The notes under the pieces were generated by a model. That model had not been told where the DNA came from. It did no database searches and saw only the letters and a program-made list of their open reading frames with translations. From Nitrospira sp. (GTDB lineage: Bacteria > Nitrospirota > Nitrospiria > Nitrospirales > Nitrospiraceae): 64,000 bases of DNA. Within the stretch, counting starts at the first letter, position 1. Every line of letters begins with the position of its first letter. The position numbers and the translations under genes are program-made. Location of the stretch: NCBI GenBank assembly GCA_015709715.1, contig CP054184.1, forward strand, positions 2,775,001-2,839,000. Direction: 5' to 3'. This document shows positions 17,599-27,115 of the stretch, one piece after another.

Positions 17599-18308
17599 CG
17601 TGCTCGCTCCCTTTCTGCGCCGGCTTCAGCCGCAGACGGCTGAGACCGTATGGCCGATCGTGTGGCTAGGTAGGTTTCTTCCGCCAGATTCAGATACTGC
17701 AAGACCTCCCGGTCTTCGACCTGCTCGAACTGTTCGTAGAAGTTCCCGACGGCGTAGAACGGCTCCGGTACCCGAAGCACGATCAGCTCGTCGACGATGG
17801 CGCGCACCTGCTCCACCGTGCTGCGGGGTCCCACCGGAACGGCAGCGATCACGCGGCGCGGTCGCCCTTCCCTCACGGTCGCCACCGAGGCGAAAAACGT
17901 GGCGCCGGTGGCCAGACCGTCGTCCACGACGATCACCGTTCGGTCCTGCAATTGGGGAAAGGGCTTGCCTTGCCGGTAGAGCGCGACCCGCCTGGCGATT
18001 TCCTTCCGCTGTTCCCGCACCATGGCATCCAAGTCCCGTTCAGTGAGTGACAAGCCGCTCAGCGCGCCTCGATTCCAGTAGAGGGTACCGCGTTCGCTGA
18101 TGGCGCCGACAGCGTATTCAGGATTGCCGGGCGCGCCGATCTTTCTGGTGATCACCACATCCAGCGGCAGGTGCAGGGCGAGGCTCATCCGATAGCCCAC
18201 CACGACACCGCCGCGCGGCAGAGCGAGCAGCAGGGCGTGCGGATCGTCGCGCCAAGCCGCCAGTTTTTCCGCCAGGAGTTCACCGGTTTCTTCACGGTTC
18301 TTGAACAT
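17595..18308 (-). CDS. Phosphoribosyltransferase family protein
   Basis: This 237-residue protein has the PRPP-binding signature VIVVDDGLATGATFF and the N-terminal LALPRGGVVVGY loop of type I phosphoribosyltransferases, so it binds PRPP. The base substrate is unknown. Similar proteins commonly sit in stress and redox operons without assigned activity. A close paralogue is at 49037. It overlaps the next gene by four bases. Confidence 0.84.
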   Translation of the reverse strand: MFKNREETGELLAEKLAAWRDDPHALLLALPRGGVVVGYRMSLALHLPLDVVITRKIGAPGNPEYAVGAISERGTLYWNRGALSGLSLTERDLDAMVREQRKEIARRVALYRQGKPFPQLQDRTVIVVDDGLATGATFFASVATVREGRPRRVIAAVPVGPRSTVEQVRAIVDELIVLRVPEPFYAVGNFYEQFEQVEDREVLQYLNLAEETYLATRSAIRSQPSAAEAGAERERAR

Positions 18309-18345
18309 AGGGTCGTTCCGCTCCTCCCATCGACGCTGAGCAGGC

Positions 18346-18498
18346 TCAGAGCCCGCTCGTGACCCCGACTCCGATCAAAAACAACGCGCTGAGGATCACG
18401 AGGAGTACGACCCACCAGTGCCAATGGTGGTGCCAGGGGCGGCTCGGCTGCCAATGGATTTCCCAGGGGATTTCCAGATAGCGCGGATGCCTGAACAT
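18346..18498 (-). CDS. 50-residue single-span membrane protein with His/Trp-rich N-terminus
   Basis: The ATG at 18498 is preceded by AAGGAGGAG, and the frame runs 50 codons to TGA at 18346. The N-terminal half is aromatic and His rich (WEIHWQPSRPWHHHWHWW), followed by one membrane helix (VVLLVILSALFLIGVGV). Codon use matches its neighbours. It sits between Hsp20 and the phosphoribosyltransferase with short gaps, so it is very likely a real operon member. The His cluster at the membrane edge could bind a metal or haem, which is speculative. Confidence 0.72.
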   Translation of the reverse strand: MFRHPRYLEIPWEIHWQPSRPWHHHWHWWVVLLVILSALFLIGVGVTSGL

Positions 18499-18515
18499 GA
18501 TCTCCTCCTTCCGTC

Positions 18516-18989
18516 TCAGGACACCTTCACCTCGATCGATTTCGGCTTCACCTTTTCCGATTTCGGCAGGTGCACCGTGAGGATGCCGTCCTTATATTCC
18601 GCGCTCACCTTCGTGCCGTCGGCGTCTTCCGGCAGGGTAAAACTGCGCAGGAAGCTGCCGTAGGCGCGCTCGACGCGGTGGTATTTCTTGTCCTTTTCTT
18701 CTTTTTCGTACTTGCGTTCGCCCGAGATGGAGAGCACGTTGTCCTGTACCGTGAGTTTGACCTCTTCCTTCTTGATCTCCGGCAACTCGGCCTTGATCAG
18801 GTATTCTTTGGCGTCTTCGGTGATGTCGACCAGAGGGGCCCACTCCGCGACGGAGATCGCTTCTTTCTGGCCTTCGGCCTTGGCCGGTGGGCGACCCCAG
18901 AGGGCGGAGAGGCGCTTCTCCACTTCCTCCAATTCCTTCCATGGATTCCACTGTGACCGAAAGGGCTCCCATCTTGTCAGTCCGCTCAT
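18516..18989 (-). CDS. Small heat shock protein Hsp20
   Basis: This 157-residue protein has an alpha-crystallin domain (about 45-145) with the family core ISGERKYEKEEKDKKYHRVE and the C-terminal A-x-x-x-n-G-I-L motif (AEYKDGILTVHLPK). It is an ATP-independent holdase. GAGGGAGGGG precedes ATG 18989; an upstream in-frame ATG at 19019 has no better site. It is the first gene of the minus-strand operon, with a -24/-12 promoter-like element 76 bases upstream. Confidence 0.92.
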   Translation of the reverse strand: MSGLTRWEPFRSQWNPWKELEEVEKRLSALWGRPPAKAEGQKEAISVAEWAPLVDITEDAKEYLIKAELPEIKKEEVKLTVQDNVLSISGERKYEKEEKDKKYHRVERAYGSFLRSFTLPEDADGTKVSAEYKDGILTVHLPKSEKVKPKSIEVKVS

Positions 18990-19064
18990 GATCCCCTCCC
19001 TCGTGGTGTCTTGGGTCAATTCACAGATTCCTGAACCGTCGCAGGTACGACGATGTGGAGGTAT

Positions 19065-19080
19065 TGCAGGCCGGATGCCA
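19065..19080 (-). promoter_or_regulatory. Candidate sigma-54 (-24/-12) promoter of the Hsp20 operon
   Basis: Read on the minus strand the site is TGGCATCCGGCCTGCA, with GG and GC ten bases apart and TGGCA/TGCA at the two conserved boxes. It points at the Hsp20 start with a predicted leader of about 60 bases. No better sigma-70 pair was seen by eye. Confidence 0.42.
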
Positions 19081-19514
19081 GCAAGTGAGAAGACAGGGTT
19101 TTAGGGTGAGGTGCGAAAGTTCACCCACTTAGCCCTGCCGGCGCGGGAGCGGTTGGGGCGATACGGGACAGGAGCTTCGAGAGGCAATGTCGCCAATTAC
19201 CTCATTGATTTCAGGCGTCCCATGATTATTCAAACAGTAGAAGGGAGGTGGGACCAGGATAAGGTCGAAAGCCCCCGCTTCCGTGCCGCGAAGAGTTGGG
19301 TCGGGGGTTGCGCCCGTGCCGGTTTCGGGATCAGTTCCGAAGGGACGCGCTTCTATCTCGGTGCCAGTAGGAGGCACGGCTCAGCGATGAGCAGATGAAT
19401 GGGGAGCGCGGGACGTCCAAGCCTGGGTTTCTGGCTGAGATGTTCGGATGGGTCTCGCTCGGTCGGCAGGTCTGATCTCCACACGGAAGCGGGTTTTTTG
19501 TCTCCCGTCCTTCG

Positions 19515-19547
19515 AAGGGGCTGTTCCTGCCGCAGGAACAGCCCCTT
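19515..19547 (-). terminator. Perfect 15-bp hairpin, probable terminator
   Basis: Arms AAGGGGCTGTTCCTG and CAGGAACAGCCCCTT pair perfectly around a three-base loop, six bases after the stop of the minus-strand nucleotidyltransferase gene. It lacks an immediate U-tract, although a T/A-rich stretch follows about 15 bases further on. It probably ends the acyl-CoA synthetase to nucleotidyltransferase operon or protects its 3' end. Confidence 0.6.
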
Positions 19548-19552
19548 GATAT

Positions 19553-20233
19553 TTAACGCAGAAACGCCGTGCGGAGTTTGATGAGGAAAGCGTCGGCTGA
19601 CTCGGGCTTGGCTTGGTGATGGCAGGTTCTGAGGCGGCGAGCGGCTTCCTCGGTCCAATATTCTCCCAGCTCGATGACCTCGCCGAGCCGATAGCGCCCC
19701 TCCTTGATGCGTCGGACGGTGTCCCCCAACGGTGTCTCGGCGATGCGAATGCTGAATGTGCCCCGTTCCAGAAGCTCACAGAGGTTGAAGAGTACCCGCA
19801 CATAGGCCGCCGCATACTTGGCCGGCCGGTCGTCTTTTTTCTCCAGCAGTTTTCTCCGCTGGTTCTCGCAGTAATTCAGGAAGGCCTCGTAGGCGCGTTG
19901 GGCCGACCAGAGATGCGGAAAGAGCCAGCGCAATTCCGCGCCCCAGTCATCCATCGCGATGACCGGCGCAACCAGCGTTTCCAGAATCAGCGGATGGCTC
20001 TGCAGCGCCAGCTGCAGGAAGTGGCCTACTTCCCAGGCGGTTTCGTCCTCTGCCTCCTTCACCATCCTCGTGCCTTGATATTTGAACCCGACGCGAAAGA
20101 ACTCGGCTGTCGGCAGTACGAAGACGCTGCGAAAATCCTGGTCGCTCTCGGGGCCGGCGAGTCCGTGGGCCTGCGAGCCGACGACGACCTTCAGGATGCA
20201 GGTCTCGGTGGCCGGCGGGGGCGTGACCATCAT
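19553..20233 (-). CDS. RlaP-like nucleotidyltransferase (DNA polymerase beta superfamily)
   Basis: This 226-residue protein has the nucleotidyltransferase signature VVGSQAHGLAGPESDQDFR near residues 17-35 (GS...D-x-D) and a helical C-terminal part. This matches the YcgL/RlaP-type predicted nucleotidyltransferases. Their substrate is unknown; some are linked to RNA ligases. Here it ends an operon with a dehydrogenase complex and an acyl carrier protein. Its start overlaps the carrier gene stop by four bases, an odd partnership. Confidence 0.75.
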   Translation of the reverse strand: MMVTPPPATETCILKVVVGSQAHGLAGPESDQDFRSVFVLPTAEFFRVGFKYQGTRMVKEAEDETAWEVGHFLQLALQSHPLILETLVAPVIAMDDWGAELRWLFPHLWSAQRAYEAFLNYCENQRRKLLEKKDDRPAKYAAAYVRVLFNLCELLERGTFSIRIAETPLGDTVRRIKEGRYRLGEVIELGEYWTEEAARRLRTCHHQAKPESADAFLIKLRTAFLR

Positions 20234-20487
20234 GCCTTGGTCGCTCCAAGCTGGGCCAGGCAGCCGTTCAAGGTCTGGTACTTCGGGTAGTCCGCTTCCG
20301 GAATGTCGATCTGAAACTCCTTGTGCAGCGCCACGACGAAATTCAGGAAGTCCATGGAGTCGAGGTCCAATTGGTCGCGAAAGCTTACGTCGGGCCGCAG
20401 CGTGGAGAGATCGGCTTCCGGCGCGATGTCGCCCAACAGGCGAAGGATCAGCCGGCGAATGTCGGCCGTGCCGGTCGGTCTGCTCAT
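20230..20487 (-). CDS. Acyl carrier protein
   Basis: This 85-residue acidic helical protein has [11 protein letters not shown], in which the Ser is the phosphopantetheine attachment site. It is longer and more divergent than a housekeeping AcpP. No fatty-acid synthase genes are near; instead it overlaps the E2 gene and the nucleotidyltransferase gene by four bases each. It may carry an acyl group made or used by the adjacent dehydrogenase complex or acyl-CoA synthetase (inference). Confidence 0.87.
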   Translation of the reverse strand: MSRPTGTADIRRLILRLLGDIAPEADLSTLRPDVSFRDQLDLDSMDFLNFVVALHKEFQIDIPEADYPKYQTLNGCLAQLGATKA

Positions 20488-21620
20488 AACGAGTGGGGCT
20501 CCTGCAAGAGGCGGTCGATTTCAGCCAACAATAGGCCGCCGCGATGTCCGTCCGTCACGCGATGGTCGGCGGAAAGTGAGGCGGTCATGATCGGCCTGGC
20601 GACGAGCCGGCCGTCCAGCACCCAGGGACGTTCGACGATCTTTCCGAATCCGACCAGTGCGACTTGAGGAGGATAAATCACTCCGAATACTGTTTCCACT
20701 CCTTGGTCGCCCAAGCTCGTCACCGTGATCGTGGGATCGGACAGTTCCGAACTGCGCAGGGAGCCGGCGCGGGCGCGTTTGACCAGGTCCTGAAAGCGGG
20801 CCATCAACTCCCCCAGACTGAGGCGGTCGGCATCGTGCAACGCGGGCGCGATCAGGCCGCCCTGGCGAAGCGAGATCGCGACGCCGATATGGATCCGTTC
20901 GCTTCGCACGGCGGTGGAGCCGTTCCACAGGGCATTGAGTTCGGGCACGCGTGTCAGCGCCAGGGCCACGGCCTTGATCAGCAGCGCGACAGGAAGCAGG
21001 CGCGCCGTGACCGGCAGCCGCTCGTTGCGCTCCTTCAGCCAGGCAAGGGCAAGACCCATGTCGATGGTGGTGCCCAGGTAGTAATGGGGAATCTCGCGTT
21101 TGGACCGGCTCATGGCCGCGGCGATCGTCTGGCGCATCTTGGCCTGGCGGTCGACGGTCTCGGTCGGCTCGGCCGATCCTGCCGCTCGTTCCACGTCGGC
21201 GAGGGTGATGGCGCCGTCCGGGCCGCTGCCCTGCAGGCGCGAGAGATCGACGCCGCGTGACTCCGCGAGCGTCCTGGCGGCAGGAGAGATGCGCCGACGG
21301 CCGCCGGCGGGCGCCGGCATCGCGGGACGAACCGGGGTTGGGGGCATGGGAGCCGGAGTGGGAGAAACCGGTGCGGCAGGTTGGCCCGCTTCGCGAATGA
21401 GGGCCATCACCGTGCCCACCGCTACCTTGTCGCCTGGTTTCGAGAGCAACCGTTCAATGACGCCGCTGTGGTGCGACTCGACCTCGATAGCGGCTTTTTC
21501 CGTATCGACCTCGGCGATGATCTCCCCCTTCGCGATCGGATCTCCTTCACGCTTTTTCCACTGCACCAAGGTCCCCTCGGTCATATCGGCGCCGAGCGTG
21601 GGCATGATGAATTCAGCCAT
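20484..21620 (-). CDS. Dihydrolipoamide acyltransferase (E2) of a 2-oxoacid dehydrogenase complex
   Basis: This 378-residue protein has one lipoyl domain (residues 1-75, lipoyl Lys in VDTEKAAIE), an Ala/Pro linker and a peripheral-subunit-binding domain (about 105-145, [19 protein letters not shown]). The catalytic domain ends with SADHRVTDG, which contains the catalytic His and Asp. It is shorter than typical E2. It transfers the acyl group from lipoate to CoA. The E1 genes are upstream; no E3 is in the operon. Confidence 0.9.
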   Translation of the reverse strand: MAEFIMPTLGADMTEGTLVQWKKREGDPIAKGEIIAEVDTEKAAIEVESHHSGVIERLLSKPGDKVAVGTVMALIREAGQPAAPVSPTPAPMPPTPVRPAMPAPAGGRRRISPAARTLAESRGVDLSRLQGSGPDGAITLADVERAAGSAEPTETVDRQAKMRQTIAAAMSRSKREIPHYYLGTTIDMGLALAWLKERNERLPVTARLLPVALLIKAVALALTRVPELNALWNGSTAVRSERIHIGVAISLRQGGLIAPALHDADRLSLGELMARFQDLVKRARAGSLRSSELSDPTITVTSLGDQGVETVFGVIYPPQVALVGFGKIVERPWVLDGRLVARPIMTASLSADHRVTDGHRGGLLLAEIDRLLQEPHSL

Positions 21621-21632
21621 GGCACCCCTCAG

Positions 21633-22613
21633 TCAACGCCGCCCCAGCAGCGCCGCCACGGTCGAGACGATCGTCTCAGGTTGCGGCAAGGCGGCTTCCT
21701 CCAAGTGTTTCGGGTAGGGAATCGGCACTTCCGCGCTACAGACCCGCGCCACCGGGGCATCCAAGTCATAGAAGGCCCCCTCCATGATCTGCGCGGAGAT
21801 TTCTGCGGCGAAACTCCCGGTCCGCCAGGCCTCGTCGATCACGACTGCGCGGTGCGTCTTGCGCACGGAGGCGAGGATGGTGCCGATGTCGAGGGGGCGT
21901 AGCACCCGTAAATCCAGCACCTCCGCGTCGATGCCGGTCTCCGCCAGTGTAGTGGCGGCGGCCAAGGCCTTCCAGAGGCAGCCGCCGAAGGTGATCAGAC
22001 TGACATCCCGGCCCGGGCGGCGGACGGCGGCGTGGGCGATATCGACGAGCGAGGGCCCCTCTTCCAACTCACCTTCCATTGAATAGAGGTACGCATGCTC
22101 GAAGATGAAGACCGGGTCCGGCTCCCGCAAGGCGGCGAGCACCATCCCGCGGGCATCGGTGACGGTGGCCGGCGTCAGGACCGTGATTCCGGGAATATGC
22201 GCGTACCACCCTTCGAGGCTGTGGGAATGTTGCGCGGCGACTTGCCGTCCGGCGCCCGTCGCCATCCGCACGACGAGCGGCACGTTGAATTGGCCGCCCG
22301 ACATATGCCGCAAGGTCGCCGCATTGTTCACGACCTGATCGAGCGCGAGGAGGCTGAAGTTGACGGTCATCACTTCGACGATCGGTCTCATGCCGCCCAA
22401 CGCCGCGCCGATGCCCGCGCCCACGAAGGTGCTTTCGGAGAGCGGCGTGTCACGAATGCGCTCGGGGCCGAACTCGTCGAGGAACCCTTTGCTGCAGGCA
22501 TAGGTGCCGCCGTATTTGCCGACATCTTCGCCCATGAGAAATACACGGGGATCGGTCGTGAGGGCTTCCCGCAGTCCGGCGCGCACGGCTTCTCGGTAGG
22601 TGAGGCTGGTCAT
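21633..22613 (-). CDS. 2-oxoacid (pyruvate-type) dehydrogenase E1 component, beta subunit
   Basis: This 326-residue subunit starts [18 protein letters not shown] and keeps GEDVGKYGG and [11 protein letters not shown] of PDH/acetoin-dehydrogenase beta subunits. The C-terminal domain includes [13 protein letters not shown] and [12 protein letters not shown]. With the alpha subunit it decarboxylates a 2-oxoacid using TPP. ATG 22613 overlaps the alpha stop (ATGA). E2 follows after 12 bases. The substrate is probably pyruvate, but acetoin or branched oxoacids are not excluded. Confidence 0.91.
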   Translation of the reverse strand: MTSLTYREAVRAGLREALTTDPRVFLMGEDVGKYGGTYACSKGFLDEFGPERIRDTPLSESTFVGAGIGAALGGMRPIVEVMTVNFSLLALDQVVNNAATLRHMSGGQFNVPLVVRMATGAGRQVAAQHSHSLEGWYAHIPGITVLTPATVTDARGMVLAALREPDPVFIFEHAYLYSMEGELEEGPSLVDIAHAAVRRPGRDVSLITFGGCLWKALAAATTLAETGIDAEVLDLRVLRPLDIGTILASVRKTHRAVVIDEAWRTGSFAAEISAQIMEGAFYDLDAPVARVCSAEVPIPYPKHLEEAALPQPETIVSTVAALLGRR

Positions 22614-23584
22614 GCTGGTCGTTCGCTGTAAAGGTCCTTCGTGAGGTCTTGGACCGATTCCCACGGGCTGGCCTCCGAGAAGGCGACAGCCCCTTCGAGT
22701 TCGGCGGCGATGTCTGTCTCCATGGCCGCCAGGTCGGCGTCGGCCAACCAAGAGGCTTGGCGTAGGCGCGCGGTCAGGCTGGTGATCGGGTCGCGCTGTT
22801 TCCACTCCGCCACTTCGTCTTTGGTCCGATACAGTTCCGCGTCGTACATGGAGTGGGCGCGGAAGCGGTACGTGCGGTATTCGAGCAGGTACGGCCCTGG
22901 TCCCTTTCGCACCAGTTCGACGGCGCGGGCGGTGGCCTGGTGGACGGCCGACACATCCATGCCGTCGACGGCCTCCGACGGCAGCGCATAGGCCTGGGCC
23001 TTCGCGGCGATGTCCGGTTGGGATTGGTGGCGAGCCAAGGCGGTGCCCATGGCATAGAGGTTGTTTTCACACAGGAACAACACCGGCAACTTCCAGAGCG
23101 CCGCCAGATTGAGTGATTCGTGGAACTCGCCCTCGGCCACCGCGCCATCCCCGAAGAAGCAGGCGGTGACCTGGGGGCGGCCTTGCATCTTGTCGGCCAA
23201 GGCCAAGCCGACCGCGACCGGCAATCCACCCGCCACGATCGCCAAGCCTCCGTAGAGGCGGCGAGCCTCGTCGAAAAAATGCATCGACCCGCCGCGGCCT
23301 CGCGCGCAGCCGGTTGCTTTGCCGTAGAGTTCGGCCATCAACGCGTTCATCGGCGTGCCGCGCACCAGCGCGTGGCCATGTTCGCGGTAGGTCGCTACGA
23401 TGGCATCTTCCGCTGTGAAGCAAGGTAATGCCCCAGCGGCCACCGCTTCTTCTCCGATATAGAGATGGAGGAACCCGCGGATCTTCCCCTGCTGGTAGAG
23501 TTCCGCCGCCCGTTCCTCGAAGCGACGGATCCGCAGCATCTGCCGGAGCCATTCAACGCCCTGTGCCTTGGTCGGCATCGTCAT
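22610..23584 (-). CDS. 2-oxoacid (pyruvate-type) dehydrogenase E1 component, alpha subunit
   Basis: This 324-residue subunit binds TPP through [18 protein letters not shown] and [16 protein letters not shown] and [11 protein letters not shown] are the PDH-type active-site stretches, and [14 protein letters not shown] is the phospho-loop region. Its start overlaps the acyl-CoA synthetase stop by four bases. A second ATG (23578) is also possible. It forms the heterotetrameric E1 with the next gene. Confidence 0.92.
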   Translation of the reverse strand: MTMPTKAQGVEWLRQMLRIRRFEERAAELYQQGKIRGFLHLYIGEEAVAAGALPCFTAEDAIVATYREHGHALVRGTPMNALMAELYGKATGCARGRGGSMHFFDEARRLYGGLAIVAGGLPVAVGLALADKMQGRPQVTACFFGDGAVAEGEFHESLNLAALWKLPVLFLCENNLYAMGTALARHQSQPDIAAKAQAYALPSEAVDGMDVSAVHQATARAVELVRKGPGPYLLEYRTYRFRAHSMYDAELYRTKDEVAEWKQRDPITSLTARLRQASWLADADLAAMETDIAAELEGAVAFSEASPWESVQDLTKDLYSERPA

Positions 23585-25347
23585 GAGGCACCCTCCAGCG
23601 TGGAGGTGTCACCTTCAGGCAGCCCCAGTTCGCGCGCCTTCAACAGTCGTCGCATAATCTTGCCGCTTCTGGTTTTCGGAAGGGTCGGCAGGAACGTGAT
23701 CTCCTTCGGCGCCACCACCGCGCCCAGCCTGGCCCTCGCGAAACCCAGCAGTTCTCGCCGAAGCGCGTCGCTCGGCTCGAAGCCGTCCTTCAGCGAGACG
23801 AAGGCCTTGACGATTTCCATCGCTATGGGATCGGGTTTGCCGATGACGCCTGCTTCCGCCACTGCCTGGTGTTCGATCAAGATGCTTTCCACTTCGAAGG
23901 GCCCGATCAGGTGCCCCGAGGTCTTGATCACGTCGTCCGCTCGGCCGACGAACCAAAAGTAGCCGTCGGCATCTTGCCTCGCCAGGTCGCCGGTCAAGTA
24001 CCAGCCTCCGGCGAAACATTTTGTATAGCGCTCCGGCTCATTCCAGTAGCCGCGGAACATCGAAGGCCAGCCGGGACGCAGGGCCAACTCGCCCTGCCGG
24101 TCCGGTTCCCGCACGACTTCCACCTCGCCCGCTTCCGTCTTGTGCACGATGGCGGCGTCGATGCCGGGCAAAGGCCGGCCCATTGAACCGGGGCGGACAT
24201 CCATGGCGGCGTAGTTGGCGATCATGATTCCGCCGGTCTCCGTCTGCCACCAGTTGTCATGGAAGGGGCGCCCGAACGCCTCCTGCCCCCACAGGACGGC
24301 CTCCGGGTTGAGCGGCTCACCCACGCTGGCGAGAAAACGCAGCGGGCGAAGATCGTACTTACGCACAAGGTCCAATCCGCTCTTCATCATCATGCGGATG
24401 GCGGTCGGGGCGGTATACCAAACGGACACGCGTTGCTGCTGCAAGATGCCGTACCAACGTTCAGCATCGAATTCCGCCTCGTCCACGATGCTGGTGATGC
24501 CGTTCGTGAGCGGCGCGATGATGCCATACGACGTGCCGGTGACCCAGCCGGGATCGGCGGTGCACCAAAAGATGTCCTCGGGATGGAGATCCAACGCCAA
24601 CTTACCGGTGCAGTGATGGGCCAGCACTGCGGCATGCACGTGGATGGCGCCCTTCGGAGTGCCGGTGGTGCCGCTGGTGAAATGGAGCAGCGCCACATCT
24701 TCGGGATCGGTCGGTTGGATGCGGTAGGTGGGGGGAGCCTGCTCCATCAGCCGGTGAAACCGTTGTGTCCCCGGCGGCGGGGATGCACCACCCTCGCCAT
24801 CCACCAAGAGAATGTGGTTCAAGTGCGGCAGGTGCTGGCGGATGGAGGCGACCTTGCGTTGATAAAGCGACTCGGTGGTCACCAGGACCGTCGCCTCTCC
24901 GATGGCCAGCCTAGCCCGGATCGGTTCCGGTCCGAAGGCAGAGAAGAGGGGGCAGAAGACCGCTCGATGTTTGAAGGTCCCCAGCGCGGTCACGTAGAGT
25001 TCCGGGACACGGCCTGCCAGAACGAAGACTCGTTCTCCCTTCGCGACCCCGAGTGTTTGCAGAACGTTGGCGAAGCGATCGCTCAGGTCGTGGAGTCGGG
25101 CGTAGGAGTAGTCGTCGACCCGCCCATCTTTTCCCAGCCAGCGCAGGGCCCTGTGCGATGCCAACGGTCCGGCTGCATGGCGTCCGACGGCTTCATACCC
25201 GATATTCACGCCCTCGGCATTCGGCAGTCCCGCCAACTCTTCCCGCGCCCGTTCCCAAGAAAACTTCGCGCGGACGGTTGCGTAGTCATGCAGGTTTGGG
25301 ACGACGTCCCAGTCGCGCCGCGATTTGATGATCGGGAGCCAAGGCAT
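23581..25347 (-). CDS. acsA: AMP-forming acyl-CoA (acetyl-CoA) synthetase
   Basis: This 588-residue ANL enzyme has [18 protein letters not shown] (P-loop), [28 protein letters not shown] and the C-terminal [12 protein letters not shown] with the catalytic, often acetylated Lys. The WWQTETG motif favours acetate or another short acid. ATG 25347 (MPWLPIIKS) is preceded by GGAG; a frame continuing to 25440 looks non-coding. It is first in an operon with E1, E2, ACP and a nucleotidyltransferase. Confidence 0.87.
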   Translation of the reverse strand: MPWLPIIKSRRDWDVVPNLHDYATVRAKFSWERAREELAGLPNAEGVNIGYEAVGRHAAGPLASHRALRWLGKDGRVDDYSYARLHDLSDRFANVLQTLGVAKGERVFVLAGRVPELYVTALGTFKHRAVFCPLFSAFGPEPIRARLAIGEATVLVTTESLYQRKVASIRQHLPHLNHILLVDGEGGASPPPGTQRFHRLMEQAPPTYRIQPTDPEDVALLHFTSGTTGTPKGAIHVHAAVLAHHCTGKLALDLHPEDIFWCTADPGWVTGTSYGIIAPLTNGITSIVDEAEFDAERWYGILQQQRVSVWYTAPTAIRMMMKSGLDLVRKYDLRPLRFLASVGEPLNPEAVLWGQEAFGRPFHDNWWQTETGGIMIANYAAMDVRPGSMGRPLPGIDAAIVHKTEAGEVEVVREPDRQGELALRPGWPSMFRGYWNEPERYTKCFAGGWYLTGDLARQDADGYFWFVGRADDVIKTSGHLIGPFEVESILIEHQAVAEAGVIGKPDPIAMEIVKAFVSLKDGFEPSDALRRELLGFARARLGAVVAPKEITFLPTLPKTRSGKIMRRLLKARELGLPEGDTSTLEGAS

Positions 25348-25375
25348 CGGGAACTCCGTAGTCGAGCACGAGTTC

Positions 25376-25391
25376 TGCAAGGCATGGACCA
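25376..25391 (-). promoter_or_regulatory. Candidate sigma-54 (-24/-12) promoter of the acsA-pdh operon
   Basis: On the minus strand the site reads TGGTCCATGCCTTGCA: an intact -12 TTGCA and a GG ten bases before GC, with a weaker -24 box. It lies 29 bases before the acyl-CoA synthetase start, giving a short leader. Confidence 0.33.
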
Positions 25392-25456
25392 TGAAAGAAG
25401 CAGAGGCAAAGGCCAAGGTTTGAGGGATCGGCTGTAGCATTATTCATCAGAAAGGA

Positions 25457-26812
25457 ATGTCGGCGGTGGACAATCGCGCCAAAACGGGAAGCACACGCAT
25501 CGTGATTATGGGCGCGGCAGGACGGGACTTTCATAACTTCAACGTCCTGTTTCGCGACGATCCGGCCTATGACGTGGTCGCGTTTACCGCCGCCCAGATT
25601 CCCAACATTCAGGATCGCACCTATCCTCCTTCGCTGGCCGGGGCCTTGTATCCGAAGGGGATCTCGATCCATGCGGAACAGGAGTTGGAGCGGTTGATCC
25701 GGACCAGGCACGTCGAGCGTGTGGTCTTCGCCTATAGCGATGTGTCCCACGAAGCGGTCATGCAGGCGGCGTCCCGGGTGATGGCGGCGGGGGCCGATTT
25801 CTGGCTGCTGGGGCCTGGTGCGACCATGTTGCCCGCGAAAAAACCGGTCGTCTCGGTCTGCGCTACTAGAACGGGAGCGGGGAAGAGTCCCGTCGCGCGA
25901 CACGTTGCCGGGATTTTGCGCGCAGCGGGGCTGCGCGTTGCCATCGTGCGGCATCCGATGCCCTATGGGGACCTGGCGGCCCAGGCGGTTCAGCGCTTTG
26001 CCTGTCCGGACGATTTAGATCACGCGGCCTGCACGATCGAGGAGCGGGAGGAGTATGAGCCGCACCTGGCGCAGGGCGGGGTGGTGTATGCGGGCGTGGA
26101 CTATGGGGAGATCCTTCGGCAAGCGGAAGAACAGGCGGACAGCATTGTCTGGGACGGGGGCAACAACGACTGGTCGTTCTTCGTGCCGGATCTGGAACTT
26201 GTGCTGGTCGATCCGCACCGCGCCGGAGAGCCGGCCTTTTTCCCGGGCGTGGTGAATCTCCTGCGGGCCGATGTGGCGGTGTTGACGAAGCTGGATTCAG
26301 CGACCGACGCTCAGGTGGCGGCGGTGCGGGAGGCCGTCGCGCTACAGAATCCGCGCGCGACGGTGGTCGAGACGGCCATGCCGCCGATCGTGGAGCAACC
26401 GGAGCTGATTCGCGGTAAACGCGTGTTGGTCATCGAGGATGGTCCTTCCCTGACACACGGCGGGAGACCATCAGGGGCGGGACTCCTCGCGGCCGAACGG
26501 TACGGCGCGGCGCAGGTCGTGGATCCAAGGGCCACGGCAGTGGGAAGCCTAGCCAAGTTGTACGTCCGGCATCCATACCTGGGGCCGCTCTTGCCCGCCA
26601 TGGGCTACGGCGCCGAGCAGATGCGGGAATTGGAAGCCACGATCAATCGCACCGACTGCGACCTGGTGCTCAGCGCCACGCCGGTGGATTTGCGGCGGCT
26701 GCTGCGCATGATCCATCCGACGCTTCGTGTGCGATACGAGATCGAAGAACGCGGAAGCCCGACTCTGGCGGACGTGCTGCAGGGGGTGATCCTGCGGGCA
26801 AAGCAGGGATGA
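25457..26812 (+). CDS. Cyclic 2,3-diphosphoglycerate synthetase-like GTPase
   Basis: This 451-residue protein begins IVIMGAAGRDFHNFN, has a central P-loop (VCATRTGAGKSPVARH, about 135-150) and WDGGNNDWSFF. These features are shared with archaeal cyclic 2,3-diphosphoglycerate synthetase and its bacterial relatives. The bacterial members are of uncertain function and may be P-loop GTPases or synthetases. AAAGGA precedes the ATG. It is divergent from the acsA operon with about 110 bases between the starts. Confidence 0.75.
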   Translation: MSAVDNRAKTGSTRIVIMGAAGRDFHNFNVLFRDDPAYDVVAFTAAQIPNIQDRTYPPSLAGALYPKGISIHAEQELERLIRTRHVERVVFAYSDVSHEAVMQAASRVMAAGADFWLLGPGATMLPAKKPVVSVCATRTGAGKSPVARHVAGILRAAGLRVAIVRHPMPYGDLAAQAVQRFACPDDLDHAACTIEEREEYEPHLAQGGVVYAGVDYGEILRQAEEQADSIVWDGGNNDWSFFVPDLELVLVDPHRAGEPAFFPGVVNLLRADVAVLTKLDSATDAQVAAVREAVALQNPRATVVETAMPPIVEQPELIRGKRVLVIEDGPSLTHGGRPSGAGLLAAERYGAAQVVDPRATAVGSLAKLYVRHPYLGPLLPAMGYGAEQMRELEATINRTDCDLVLSATPVDLRRLLRMIHPTLRVRYEIEERGSPTLADVLQGVILRAKQG

Positions 26813-26885
26813 ATCCTTTATGCGGAATAGGGCTCAAACGAATGACAGGTGGATACCTGACCTTCAAGGGAAAGGAGACCCATAT

Positions 26886-27104
26886 ATGGTTGCTACATCG
26901 ACGAGACAATCGCAGGCGTCATGTCACCGCTGCGGAGGTTTTATGGTGCCGGAGGAACTCCGGGAAGCCAATACAGTGGGGTGGCGTTGCGTCATGTGCG
27001 GAGAACATATCGACCCGCTCATCCTTGAGCATCGCCGGCGCATGCAGACGCCGGAAGGCGCGAAGGCCCTCAGGGAGAAGGCGGGAAAGGCGGAATTGAA
27101 CTGA
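26886..27104 (+). CDS. Small zinc-ribbon protein
   Basis: This 72-residue protein has CHRCGG and CVMCGE, a C-x2-C pair twice with about 20 residues between, which predicts a zinc ribbon. The C-terminus is basic and helical. AAAGGAG before ATG 26886 decides the start over an upstream in-frame ATG at 26820. No enzymatic domain is present; it may bind nucleic acid or be a regulator. Confidence 0.72.
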   Translation: MVATSTRQSQASCHRCGGFMVPEELREANTVGWRCVMCGEHIDPLILEHRRRMQTPEGAKALREKAGKAELN

Positions 27105-27115
27105 TATCGGTCCCA

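Larger units (their letters stand above)
18990..19552. other. Intergenic region, about 560 bases, no gene recognised
   Basis: This gap separates Hsp20 from the nucleotidyltransferase gene; both are read leftward. It holds the -24/-12 element at 19065 and the strong hairpin at 19515. Short open frames on both strands (for example 19111-19398) lack ribosome sites and protein-like composition and are not called. Confidence 0.6.

Noticed and set aside
24259-25437. Long plus-strand frame opposite acsA
   Set aside because: The minus strand has complete ANL motifs; the plus-strand translation has no domain and no ribosome site.
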